A DNA stretch of 8,493 nt from an uncultured Aquincola sp. (GCA_937883885.1 CAKZXL010000029.1:1-8493), one strand, 5' to 3'; positions 1-5,956 are shown, counted from the stretch's first letter. The notes: generated by a model from the sequence alone, not told the origin. Translations and numbers: made by a program.

Positions 1-98
1 AGCACCACGTTGCCGAACACCAGCAGCACCATCACGGCCAGCGCCAGCACCAGCAGGGCTTCGAGGGCCTTGCAATAGAAGTGGAAGAAGCGGGTCAC
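1..98 (-). CDS. dctQ: TRAP transporter small permease DctQ, N-terminal fragment
   Basis: This is the first 32 codons of a gene that leaves the window at its left edge. The start is a GTG at 98-96, 13 bp after the aroQ stop, with a weak purine-rich stretch (AGAAAG) upstream. The fragment begins with a short amphipathic stretch (TRFFHFYCKALEA), followed by a hydrophobic segment from about residue 14 ending in FGNVV. That pattern, with a Phe-Gly/Ala-Asn motif at the end of the first helix, is typical of the first membrane helix of DctQ-family small permeases. DctQ is an inner-membrane protein that pairs with the large DctM subunit, and the two take up the solute delivered by DctP. The position downstream of dctP on the same strand supports the call. 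Too little is present to judge the rest of the protein, and the start codon is inferred. Confidence 0.72.
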   Translation of the reverse strand, partial: MTRFFHFYCKALEALLVLALAVMVLLVFGNVV

Positions 99-111
99 GT
101 CGGCGCTTTCT

Positions 112-558
112 TCAGGCCTGGCGGTTGTCGCGCACCAGGTCCACCAGCGCCCGCAGGCCGAAGGTGTAAGAGCGCCAGCCCAGGCCCTGGATGGTGGCCT
201 TGACCGCCGGCGAGATGATGGAGTGCGCCCGCCAGGCCTCGCGCGCCGCGATGTTGGACATGTGGATCTCCAGCACCGGAAAGGGCATGGCCTTGATCGC
301 GTCGTGCAGCGGCACGCCATGCTGCGTCAGGCCGGCCGGGTTCACCAGCGCGCCCTGGGCGCTGTCGATGCGCTCATGCAGCTTGTCGATCAACGCGCCT
401 TCGTGGTTGCTCTGGAAGGTCTCGAGCGTCACGTCCAGCTCACGGGCGATGGCGCCCAGGCGTTCGTTGATCTCGGCCAGCGTGGTGGTGCCGTAGATGT
501 GCGGCTCACGGCGGCCGAACAGGTTGAGGTTGGGGCCGTGCAGGACGAGGATGTTCAT
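112..558 (-). CDS. aroQ: Type II 3-dehydroquinate dehydratase, divergent, in a TRAP operon
   Basis: Type II dehydroquinases reversibly convert 3-dehydroquinate to 3-dehydroshikimate in the cytoplasm. They serve shikimate synthesis or quinate catabolism. The 148-residue length fits the family. It opens with HGPNLNLFG, then RREPHIYG, which supplies the catalytic Arg17 and Tyr22 with Asn10. FQSNHEGALID follows at 48-58. EIHMSN (97-102) holds the catalytic Glu97/His99 pair, and ARE..R gives Arg106 and Arg110. The loop usually reading T-H-T-S-V-A-L-R-D reads T-Q-H-G-V-P-L-H-D (78-86), so the usual substrate-contacting His is Gln79, although Asp86 is kept. The ATG at 558 was chosen because homologues begin right before ILVLHGPN. 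It has no clear Shine-Dalgarno site. An in-frame ATG at 600 overlaps the dctP stop as TGATG and would add 14 residues, so coupled translation from there is possible. The place between dctP and dctQ suggests a catabolic role linked to uptake. The family is secure, the substrate is not. Confidence 0.9.
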   Translation of the reverse strand: MNILVLHGPNLNLFGRREPHIYGTTTLAEINERLGAIARELDVTLETFQSNHEGALIDKLHERIDSAQGALVNPAGLTQHGVPLHDAIKAMPFPVLEIHMSNIAAREAWRAHSIISPAVKATIQGLGWRSYTFGLRALVDLVRDNRQA

Positions 559-599
559 GGGTAGGCGGGAAGCGTCGGCGGGTCGGGCGGCAGCGGGCA

Positions 600-1616
600 T
601 CACTTGCGGATGCGGACCAGCTCTTCGTTGTAGAGCTTGACGATGGCCGGGTCGTAGGAGGCGGCCAGGCGGTCGGTCACCGGCTTGGCGATGGCGCTCA
701 TCGCGTTCTGCGCGGCAGGGGTCAGCTCGTTGTATTGCATGCCCTTGGCCTGCAGCTCGGCCACGGCCTTCTGTGCGGCGGCGCGGCTGGTGGTGCGCTG
801 GTAGCTGCGCGCCTCGTTGGCGGCGTCGTTCATCGCCTTTTTCTCGGCGGCCGACAGCTTGTCCCAGAAGCGCTTGCTGACCAGCACGATGTTGGCCGCG
901 TACACGTGGTTGGTGGCGCTGACGTACTTCTGCACCTCGTACATCTTGTTCGACAGGATCACCGCGAAGGGGTTCTCCTGGCCGTCCACCGCCCGGCTTT
1001 CCAGCGCGCCGTACAGCTCGGCGAACGGCATCGGCAGCGGGTTGGCCTTGAAGGCCTTGAAGGTCTCCAGGAACACCGGGTTCGGGATCACGCGCAGCTT
1101 CAGGCCTTCCAGGTCTTCGGGCTTGGTGATGGGCCGCTTGCTGTTGGTGACGTTGCGGAAGCCCAGGTCCCAGTAGCCCAGGGCCACCAGGCCTTTTTCG
1201 GGCAGCTTGGCCAGCAGGGCCTGGCCGAAGGGGCCGTCCAGCAGCGCATCGGCCTGGCCGAAGTCGCTCACCGCGAACGGAAAGTCGATGAGGCCGAACT
1301 CCTTGACGATGCCGGCCAGCGAGGTGGTGGCCGGCGCGCTCATCTCCTGCACGCCGCCTTGCAGCGCCGACTGCTGCTGCAGCTCGTTGCCCAGCGTGGA
1401 GGCCGGGAACTCCTGCACCTTCATCTTGCCGCCGGTCTTGGCGGCCAGCAGCTCGGCGAACTTCTTGACGCCGGCGCTCACCGGGTGGTCGGCGTTGTTC
1501 AGGTGGCCGAACTTGATCGTGCGTTCCTGGAAGTCCTGGGCGGTGGCGGTCAAGGCCGGCAGCGCGAGCAGGGCGGTCAGGCAGGCGGCGACGAGTGGTC
1601 GGCGGGTCAGCTTCAT
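600..1616 (-). CDS. dctP: TRAP transporter periplasmic substrate-binding protein DctP
   Basis: This is the extracytoplasmic solute receptor of a TRAP transporter. It captures an organic acid in the periplasm and hands it to the DctQ/DctM membrane pair. The 338 residues match the family. A Sec signal peptide covers about residues 1-27 (MKLTRR, a hydrophobic Leu/Ala run, then ATAQ). Hallmarks follow: KFGHLN near 35-40, GFRNVTN at 152-158, PEDLEGLKLRV at 167-176, whose Arg175 sits where family members bind the substrate carboxylate, and AVDGQENP at 209-216. A late segment, KRFWDKLSAAEKKAM (248-262), is also typical. The ATG at 1616 is chosen over an upstream in-frame extension because the signal peptide starts there and GGAGA (1625-1621 on the minus strand) sits at good spacing. 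It is the first gene of the operon with aroQ and dctQ and lies divergent from an IclR-type regulator. The ligand cannot be read from sequence. The neighbours suggest a quinate- or shikimate-like acid. Confidence 0.93.
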   Translation of the reverse strand: MKLTRRPLVAACLTALLALPALTATAQDFQERTIKFGHLNNADHPVSAGVKKFAELLAAKTGGKMKVQEFPASTLGNELQQQSALQGGVQEMSAPATTSLAGIVKEFGLIDFPFAVSDFGQADALLDGPFGQALLAKLPEKGLVALGYWDLGFRNVTNSKRPITKPEDLEGLKLRVIPNPVFLETFKAFKANPLPMPFAELYGALESRAVDGQENPFAVILSNKMYEVQKYVSATNHVYAANIVLVSKRFWDKLSAAEKKAMNDAANEARSYQRTTSRAAAQKAVAELQAKGMQYNELTPAAQNAMSAIAKPVTDRLAASYDPAIVKLYNEELVRIRK

Positions 1617-1655
1617 GGGGTCTCCGATGACAGGGTTCGTTGAATCTTGACCGTG

Positions 1656-1683
1656 AGCATAGAAAAAACGGAAAACGTTTCCA
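1656..1683 (-). promoter_or_regulatory. Putative dctP-aroQ-dctQ promoter (-35/-10)
   Basis: On the minus strand TGGAAA (1683-1678) and TATGCT (1661-1656) lie 16 bp apart. Each matches four of six positions of the sigma-70 -35 and -10 consensus. Transcription would start near 1649, giving a leader of about 33 bases before the dctP ATG. The -35 hexamer and part of the spacer are covered by the first IclR-like palindrome, which would suit repression by blocking polymerase. The match is modest and chosen by eye. Confidence 0.35.
1670..1682. promoter_or_regulatory. Candidate IclR-family operator, copy 1
   Basis: The 13-mer GGAAAACGTTTCC has perfect GGAA/TTCC arms around a 5-base centre and is followed by A. 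It resembles the operator I recall for E. coli IclR (TGGAAATNATTTCCA). A second palindrome of the same form starts 18 bp downstream. It lies in the gap between dctP and the divergent IclR-type gene and overlaps the likely dctP -35 region. Confidence 0.6.
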
Positions 1684-1687
1684 CTAT

Positions 1688-1700
1688 GGAATACGCTTCC
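1688..1700. promoter_or_regulatory. Candidate IclR-family operator, copy 2
   Basis: The 13-mer GGAATACGCTTCC keeps the perfect GGAA/TTCC arms of copy 1 and differs from it only in three centre positions (T for A, C for T and the flanking match). It is preceded by T, as in the IclR consensus. Its centre is 18 bp from that of copy 1. It ends 20 bp before the Shine-Dalgarno site of the IclR-type gene, so it could also control that gene. Confidence 0.55.
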
Positions 1701-1720
1701 TCCCACGTTCGTGACGTAAC

Positions 1721-1727
1721 AGGAGGG
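1721..1727 (+). promoter_or_regulatory. Strong ribosome-binding site fixing the GTG start of the IclR-type gene
   Basis: AGGAGGG lies 5 bases before the GTG at 1733, an ideal Shine-Dalgarno match and spacing. It decides in favour of this non-ATG start over the ATG at 1781, which has only GGTGAG upstream. Confidence 0.75.
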
Positions 1728-1732
1728 TTAGA

Positions 1733-2575
1733 GTGCCGACGCAGCCCAACACGGCCCGCAGCGACGGGCCGGTGAGACACATGAGTTCAAAACTTCAAAG
1801 AAGCTTCAACGTGCTGGAGACCCTGGCTGCGCATCCGCAGGGGTGTTCGCTGTCCTTCGTGTCCAACGAGCTGGGCATTCCGCTCAGCGTCACCCACCGC
1901 CTGCTGGCGGAGCTGGCCGAATACGGCTACGTGCGCCAGGAGCGCGACCACGGCGACTACACCCTCACCGTCAAGCTGGTGTCGCTGGGCCTGAGCTTCC
2001 TCAGCAACTCCGGCGTGGTGGACGTGGCCCAGCCGCTGCTGGACGGCCTGGCGCAGGAGTCGGGCGAGCTGGTGCGCATGGCGGTGGTCGATGGTGACGA
2101 CCTGGTGTTCGTGGCCAAGGCCCAGGGCGCCACCCGCGGCCTGCGCTACGACCCCGACATGGGCCTGGCGGTGCAGCTGTCGTGCAGTGCAGCCGGCCAT
2201 GCGCTGCTGTCCACGCTCAGCGATGAAGAGGCGCTGGAACGCGTGGCCCGCCAGGGCTTTGGCCAGCCCGATCAATACGGGCCGCAGGCGCCCACCACGA
2301 TGAAGGCCTTGCTCACCTACATCCGCAACGCGCGCAAGCGCGGCTGGAGCAGCATCGTCGAGGTGTTTGCGCCCGGCATGTCGGCCATGGCCGCGCCGGT
2401 GCGTGCACCCGGTGGCCCGGCCATCGGCGTGGTCACCATCGCCGGCCCGCTGGTGCGCCTGACCGAAGCCCGCATGGAAGCGCTGGCGCCGGCCTTGATG
2501 GCCACCGCGCAGGACGTGATGGCGGCCAGCAAGGCGTCGCCGATGCTGGCGCGGGCGCAGCGCCGCACGGCCTGA
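1733..2575 (+). CDS. IclR-family transcriptional regulator
   Basis: This 280-residue protein has the two-domain IclR layout. A winged helix-turn-helix lies at about residues 21-88, beginning LQRSFNVLETLA and with its recognition helix around LSVTHRLLAEL (51-61). The effector-binding domain spans about 95-265. Family marks in that domain include the C-S-A-A-G-H-A-L-L segment (151-159), GMSAMAAPV (215-223) and AIGVVTIAGP (230-239). IclR proteins bind DNA as dimers or tetramers and respond to small organic acids, and many control uptake or catabolism of aromatic and hydroaromatic acids. The GTG start at 1733 is supported by AGGAGGG. An ATG at 1781 would remove 16 poorly conserved residues without touching the DNA-binding domain. 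The gene diverges from dctP across 116 bp containing two IclR-like palindromes, so it most likely controls the TRAP/aroQ operon and itself. The inducer is unknown. A transported acid or a product of it is the natural guess. Confidence 0.92.
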   Translation: MPTQPNTARSDGPVRHMSSKLQRSFNVLETLAAHPQGCSLSFVSNELGIPLSVTHRLLAELAEYGYVRQERDHGDYTLTVKLVSLGLSFLSNSGVVDVAQPLLDGLAQESGELVRMAVVDGDDLVFVAKAQGATRGLRYDPDMGLAVQLSCSAAGHALLSTLSDEEALERVARQGFGQPDQYGPQAPTTMKALLTYIRNARKRGWSSIVEVFAPGMSAMAAPVRAPGGPAIGVVTIAGPLVRLTEARMEALAPALMATAQDVMAASKASPMLARAQRRTA

Positions 2576-2588
2576 GGCGGGGCCATCG

Positions 2589-2608
2589 AGGGCTGTTCAG
2601 TCAGCCCT
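2589..2608. terminator. Hairpin between convergent genes, possible terminator
   Basis: AGGGCTG (2589-2595) and CAGCCCT (2602-2608) form a perfect 7-bp stem with a 6-base loop. It spans the 25-bp gap between the stop of the IclR-type gene and that of the histidine kinase, and includes the kinase stop codon. There is no T tract on either strand, so intrinsic termination is unproven. GGCC at 2581-2584 and 2611-2614 could extend the fold across an internal loop. Confidence 0.35.
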
Positions 2609-3962
2609 GCGGCCACTCCACGCACACCCGCAGCCCGGGGCTGTCGGGCCGCGCCGACAAGCGGGCCTGCCCGCCCAGGCGGCGGGCCGCCTCCTGCACG
2701 ATGGCCAGGCCCAGCCCCGAGCCGGGGCCGGCGGCCTGCCCGCGGAAAAAGCGCGCAAAGGCCTGCTCGCGCTCGTCGGCCGGCATGCCCGGCCCGTCGT
2801 CCAGCACTTCCAGGCGCAGCTGTCCGCCCTCGACGGACAACCGCACCTCCACCTGCGAGCCGGGCGGGCAGTGCACCAGCGCATTGCGCAGCAGGTTGTC
2901 GAGGATGGACTGCAGCGGCGCCAGCGGCAGCTTCGCCGGGCACTGCTCCGGCGACACCAGGGCCAGGTCGATGCCGCGTGCATCGGCGGCCGGCGTGAGG
3001 TCGATGAGCTGCTGGCGGATCACGGCCACCAGGTCGGTGGCTTCGGCGGCGCAGGGCGGACCGGGCGCTTCCAGCCGGGCCAGGGTCAGCAACTGCTCGA
3101 CCAGGTGCGACGTGCGCTGCACCCCGCGCTGAATACCCTGGCGTGCGGCGTCGGCCGTGGCGGCGTCGGTGGCGCTGGTCATCGCATGCGCGTGGGCGGC
3201 GATCACGGCCAGCGGCGTGCGCAGCTCGTGCGCGGTGTTGTGGGTCAGGGCGCGCTCGGCCTGCACATGCTGCCGGGCGCGGGCCAGCAGGCCGTCGATG
3301 GCGGCCACGATGGGCTGCAGCTCCGCATAGCGCAGGTCCAGCTGCAGCGGCGTGAGCGTGGCGGCATCGCGCTGGGCCAGCGCTTCCACCAGCCGGCGCA
3401 GCGGCGAGAGTCCGGTGCGAACGGCCCACCACAAGGGCAGCAGCAACAAGGGCAGGGCCACGCCGATCGAGGGCAGCAGCCCGCTGCCCAGCCAGCGCAG
3501 CACCAGACCGTCTTGCACCACCGGCTCGAACAGCAGGATGCGCCAGCGCGGTGTTTCGTGCAGCCAGGGCCAGTAGCGCCGGCCGCCCAGCGTGATGATC
3601 GGCTGGCGCGCCTGTGCGGGCGAGGTGGCTGCTTCGTCGTGCAACGCGGCGGACGCGTAGATGCGCTGGCCCTGGGGCGTCTGCAGCTCGAAGGCCAGGT
3701 CTTCGATGCCGGGCAGGCCGGCCTCGTGCCGCGAGCGGTTGAACTGCAGTTCCGTGGCCCGCACGATCTCGGCGGCCACGGGCCCGTCGACGTTGGCCAG
3801 CGCCTCGCCCAGCGCTTGGGCCGCCGACCGTTGCGCCACCCGGTCGGACAGGCCGGCCTTGAAGGCCAGGTAGTCCAGCGCCACCAGCACCGCCATGATC
3901 AGCGCCACCGCCAGCAGCAGCACCCGCAGCAGCCGCCCTTGCAGCGAAGTCTGCTTCAGCAT
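2601..3962 (-). CDS. Membrane sensor histidine kinase of an OmpR-type two-component system
   Basis: This 453-residue inner-membrane kinase autophosphorylates on histidine and passes the phosphate to the partner regulator encoded just upstream. A first membrane helix lies at about residues 11-32 and a second at about 157-182. Between them is a periplasmic sensing region of about 120 residues. A HAMP-like linker follows (SPLRRLVEAL, 186-195). The H-box AHELRTPL gives phospho-acceptor His245. The N-box includes DNLLRNA with Asn360, the G1 box is DDGPGMP (388-394), FARFFRG (402-408) is the F-box, and GSGLGLAIV (414-422) is the G2 box, so the catalytic core looks complete. The layout resembles QseC/TctE-type kinases with a short periplasmic domain. 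That assignment is by style only, and the stimulus is unknown. Its ATG (3962-3960) overlaps the regulator's end by 7 bp, implying coupled translation in a regulator-kinase operon. Confidence 0.93.
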   Translation of the reverse strand: MLKQTSLQGRLLRVLLLAVALIMAVLVALDYLAFKAGLSDRVAQRSAAQALGEALANVDGPVAAEIVRATELQFNRSRHEAGLPGIEDLAFELQTPQGQRIYASAALHDEAATSPAQARQPIITLGGRRYWPWLHETPRWRILLFEPVVQDGLVLRWLGSGLLPSIGVALPLLLLPLWWAVRTGLSPLRRLVEALAQRDAATLTPLQLDLRYAELQPIVAAIDGLLARARQHVQAERALTHNTAHELRTPLAVIAAHAHAMTSATDAATADAARQGIQRGVQRTSHLVEQLLTLARLEAPGPPCAAEATDLVAVIRQQLIDLTPAADARGIDLALVSPEQCPAKLPLAPLQSILDNLLRNALVHCPPGSQVEVRLSVEGGQLRLEVLDDGPGMPADEREQAFARFFRGQAAGPGSGLGLAIVQEAARRLGGQARLSARPDSPGLRVCVEWPQG

Positions 3963-4612
3963 GCGCGCAGCTGGTAGCCCACGCCGCGCACGGTGCGTAT
4001 GCGTTCGGCGCCGATCTTGCGGCGCAGGTTCGAGAGGTGCACCTCCACCGTGGCGGCGTCCACCGGTTCGCCCAGCGGCTCCAGCAGCTGCCCCAGCACC
4101 TGCTTGGGCACCACCGTGCCGGCTTGCTGGGCCAGCGCGGTGAGCAGCTGGAACTCGCGCGCCGACAAGGCCAGCGGCTGCCCATCCAGCCAGGCCTGGT
4201 GCGAGCGCGGCGACAGCGTGAGCGCCCCCAGCTCCCACCGATCGCTGGCCTGCTGCCGATGGCGGCGGTGCACGGCCCGCACGCGCGACAGCAGCTCGGG
4301 CACCTCGAACGGCTTGACCAGGTAGTCGTCGGCGCCTTCGTCCAGGCCTTCTAGCCGGTCGCTCAAGGCGGCGCGGGCGGTGATGACGATGACCGGCGTG
4401 GCGATGCGCCGGGCGCGCCAGTGCCGCAGCAGGTCCAGCCCTTCCTGGCCGGCCAGGCTGCGATCCAGCAGCACCAGGTCCGTCTCCGGCCCCAGCGCGG
4501 CACGGGCATCGGCCGCGCGGCGCACCCACTGCGCCGTCATGCCGTCGGCCTTCAGCGCGGCCAGCAGCGCGGGGCCCAGATCGAGGTCGTCTTCGACCAG
4601 CAGGATGTGCAT
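3956..4612 (-). CDS. OmpR-family response regulator
   Basis: This 218-residue cytoplasmic transcription factor has an N-terminal receiver and a C-terminal winged helix. The receiver holds the acidic pair Asp8/Asp9 in LLVEDD, phospho-acceptor Asp50 in DLVLLD, Thr78 in VITAR, and Lys100 in YLVKPF, so all core residues are present. The usual L-D-x-x-L-P loop reads LDRSLAG, with Ala54 in place of the well-conserved proline. The DNA-binding domain covers about residues 125-217 and includes ALSAREFQLLTAL (148-160), the helix VEVHLSNLRRKI (189-200) and the wing end RTVRGVGYQLRA (206-217). The ATG at 4612 gives the standard family start (MHILLVEDD), although its upstream Shine-Dalgarno match is weak. 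It is first in the operon with the kinase. The gap to the divergent serine hydrolase contains an 11-bp-period direct repeat suited to this family. It resembles QseB/TctD-type regulators, but the target genes are inferred. Confidence 0.94.
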   Translation of the reverse strand: MHILLVEDDLDLGPALLAALKADGMTAQWVRRAADARAALGPETDLVLLDRSLAGQEGLDLLRHWRARRIATPVIVITARAALSDRLEGLDEGADDYLVKPFEVPELLSRVRAVHRRHRQQASDRWELGALTLSPRSHQAWLDGQPLALSAREFQLLTALAQQAGTVVPKQVLGQLLEPLGEPVDAATVEVHLSNLRRKIGAERIRTVRGVGYQLRAC

Positions 4613-4644
4613 GCGCCGGACTGTATCGCCCGACCCTGAAGGCC

Positions 4645-4674
4645 AGCCAAAGGCGCGGGCGCCCGACTTTGGCT
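4645..4674. repeat. Inverted repeat between the response regulator and serine hydrolase genes
   Basis: AGCCAAAG (4645-4652) and CTTTGGCT (4667-4674) are perfect 8-base inverted arms 14 bases apart. The spacer contains the palindrome GGGCGCCC (4657-4664). It lies in the 117-bp gap between two divergent genes, where a regulator site is more likely than a terminator. T-rich TTCTCTTT follows the right arm, so a hairpin role is not excluded. Confidence 0.5.
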
Positions 4675-4683
4675 TCTCTTTGG
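4667..4683 (+). promoter_or_regulatory. Candidate OmpR-family binding site (tandem CTTTGG repeat)
   Basis: CTTTGG (4667-4672) recurs at 4678-4683 after 5 bases, a head-to-tail repeat with an 11-bp period. OmpR/PhoB/PmrA-type regulators typically bind two half-sites in this arrangement. An inverted copy, CCAAAG, is at 4647-4652, and a weaker TTTG follows at 4691-4694. The site sits 55 bp from the regulator ATG and 46 bp from the hydrolase ATG, so it could serve both promoters. No convincing -35/-10 pair was found here. Confidence 0.45.
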
Positions 4684-4729
4684 GTGCGCGTTTGCAGACT
4701 GCGCCACCTCACCACTTCGGAGATTGTTG

Positions 4730-5956
4730 ATGTCGAGTCATGCCCTCCATCGGCCCCTGCAGCGCCGTTCGGTGCTGCAGCTGTTCCTGGCCACCGGCCT
4801 GGGTTGGAACCTGTCCGCCTGCGGCGGCGGATCGCCGGCGTCCGAGCAGGACCGGATGCACGATGCGCTGCAGACCCAGGCCGATGCCGCGGTGGCATCG
4901 GGCCTGGTGGGCGTGGCCCTGGGCCTGGTCACCCGCCAGGACAGTGCCCAGGCCGTGGCCGGCCGGCGGCGGCTGGGGCAGGCCGCCGCGGTGCAGCCAC
5001 AGGACCGCTTTGCCATCGGCTCCAACACCAAGGCGATGACCAGTGCCGCCATCCTGGCGCTGGCCGAACGTGGCGGCCCGGCGCTGTCGATGACCTTGCC
5101 CCAGGCCTTCGGCGCCTGGGCCGGCGAGATCCACCCTGCCTTCGTGCAGGTGACCCTGGCCGACCTGCTGAACCACCGCGGCGGGCTGCCGGCCTTCAAC
5201 GGCAGCGGGCCCGAAGAGGAAGCGTTCTTCAGCGCGGTGCAGGCCGACACCGGCGCCTTGCCGACCACGATGGCGGGGCGCCGTGCCTACTTCGCGCGTT
5301 GGCTGCTGGCACGCCCGCCGGTCGAGGGCGTGGTGCCGGGGCGCGACTTCCTGTACTCCAACGCCGGCTATGCACTGGCGGCCGCGATGGTCGAGGTGAG
5401 CACCGGCCGCAGCTTCGAGCAGGTGTTCGAAGAAGTGCTGGTGCAGCCGCTGGCCCTGCAGGGCGAATGGCGCTCGCCGGTGCCTGGCGAGCAGGACCTG
5501 CTGTGGGGCCATGAAGGCGCGGCCGGCGAACTCACGGTGGTGCAGGCCAGCGCCGAGTCGGTGGCCGCCAAGGATTGGCAGGATGCGCTGGGCCCGGCCG
5601 GCCACTGGGCCTGCACCGGCGCCGCTTATGCAGCGTGGTTGCGCTGGCACCTGCAGGCGCTGCAGGGGCAGCCCACGCCGCTGGCCAAGGCGTACGTGAA
5701 CGACCTGCGCGAAGCGGCAGACGGCCGCTACCTGTGGGGCTGGCAAGCCCAGGCCACGCCGCATCGCACGCTGCTCACCCACACCGGGCACGAGCCCGGC
5801 TTCATGGCCGAAGTGGTGGTGGACCGGGCGGCCGACTTCGCGGCCTTCGGCCTGACCAACACCGGCCACTTCTCGGCAGATGGCAGCAGCTGGGTGCTGG
5901 GCCGAGTGGACGCGGCCCTGGCCGAGGTGCTCGAGCAGCGGTCGATCGCGCTGTGA
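4730..5956 (+). CDS. Secreted serine hydrolase, class C beta-lactamase/PBP fold, probable lipoprotein
   Basis: This 408-residue protein belongs to the broad beta-lactamase family (PF00144 type), which includes D,D-peptidases, esterases and class C beta-lactamases. The catalytic Ser98-x-x-Lys101 is in FAIGSNTKAM. LLNHRGGLP (146-154) matches the family's L-L-x-H-x-x-G-L-P signature. Tyr209-Ser-Asn211 in YSNAGY is the second motif, and His351-Thr-Gly353 in THTGHEPGF replaces KTG, as in many esterase-like members. The N-terminus has adjacent arginines (QRRSVLQLFLA, from 11) and a lipobox LSAC with Cys31, followed by GGGS. This suggests lipid-anchored export, perhaps by the Tat route. The ATG at 4730 has GGAG at 4719-4722, and upstream in-frame TTG codons are less likely. 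It diverges from the two-component operon, which may control it. A true beta-lactamase is possible but the HTG triad and lipobox favour an esterase or peptidase. The substrate is unknown. Confidence 0.9.
   Translation: MSSHALHRPLQRRSVLQLFLATGLGWNLSACGGGSPASEQDRMHDALQTQADAAVASGLVGVALGLVTRQDSAQAVAGRRRLGQAAAVQPQDRFAIGSNTKAMTSAAILALAERGGPALSMTLPQAFGAWAGEIHPAFVQVTLADLLNHRGGLPAFNGSGPEEEAFFSAVQADTGALPTTMAGRRAYFARWLLARPPVEGVVPGRDFLYSNAGYALAAAMVEVSTGRSFEQVFEEVLVQPLALQGEWRSPVPGEQDLLWGHEGAAGELTVVQASAESVAAKDWQDALGPAGHWACTGAAYAAWLRWHLQALQGQPTPLAKAYVNDLREAADGRYLWGWQAQATPHRTLLTHTGHEPGFMAEVVVDRAADFAAFGLTNTGHFSADGSSWVLGRVDAALAEVLEQRSIAL

Noticed and set aside
735..1643. A 302-codon plus-strand open frame opposite dctP
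   Set aside because: It is rich in His, Gln, Leu and Gly, as expected from the antisense of a high-GC gene, and has no recognisable motif. dctP is complete on the other strand.
1617..1706. N-terminal extension of DctP to 1706
   Set aside because: It would bury the signal peptide 30 residues inside the protein and run through the promoter and operator region. The ATG at 1616 has a good Shine-Dalgarno site.
2317..4185. A 622-codon open frame on the minus strand across the kinase, regulator and IclR-type genes
   Set aside because: It is rich in Ala, Arg and Gly with no domain, and lies in a different frame from a complete histidine kinase and response regulator. Long open shadow frames are expected at this GC content.
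3963..4898. Extension of the kinase frame upstream to 4898, giving a 765-residue protein
   Set aside because: The added part is low-complexity Arg/Ala/Gly sequence out of frame with the response regulator. The true kinase start is the ATG at 3962, where a membrane helix begins.
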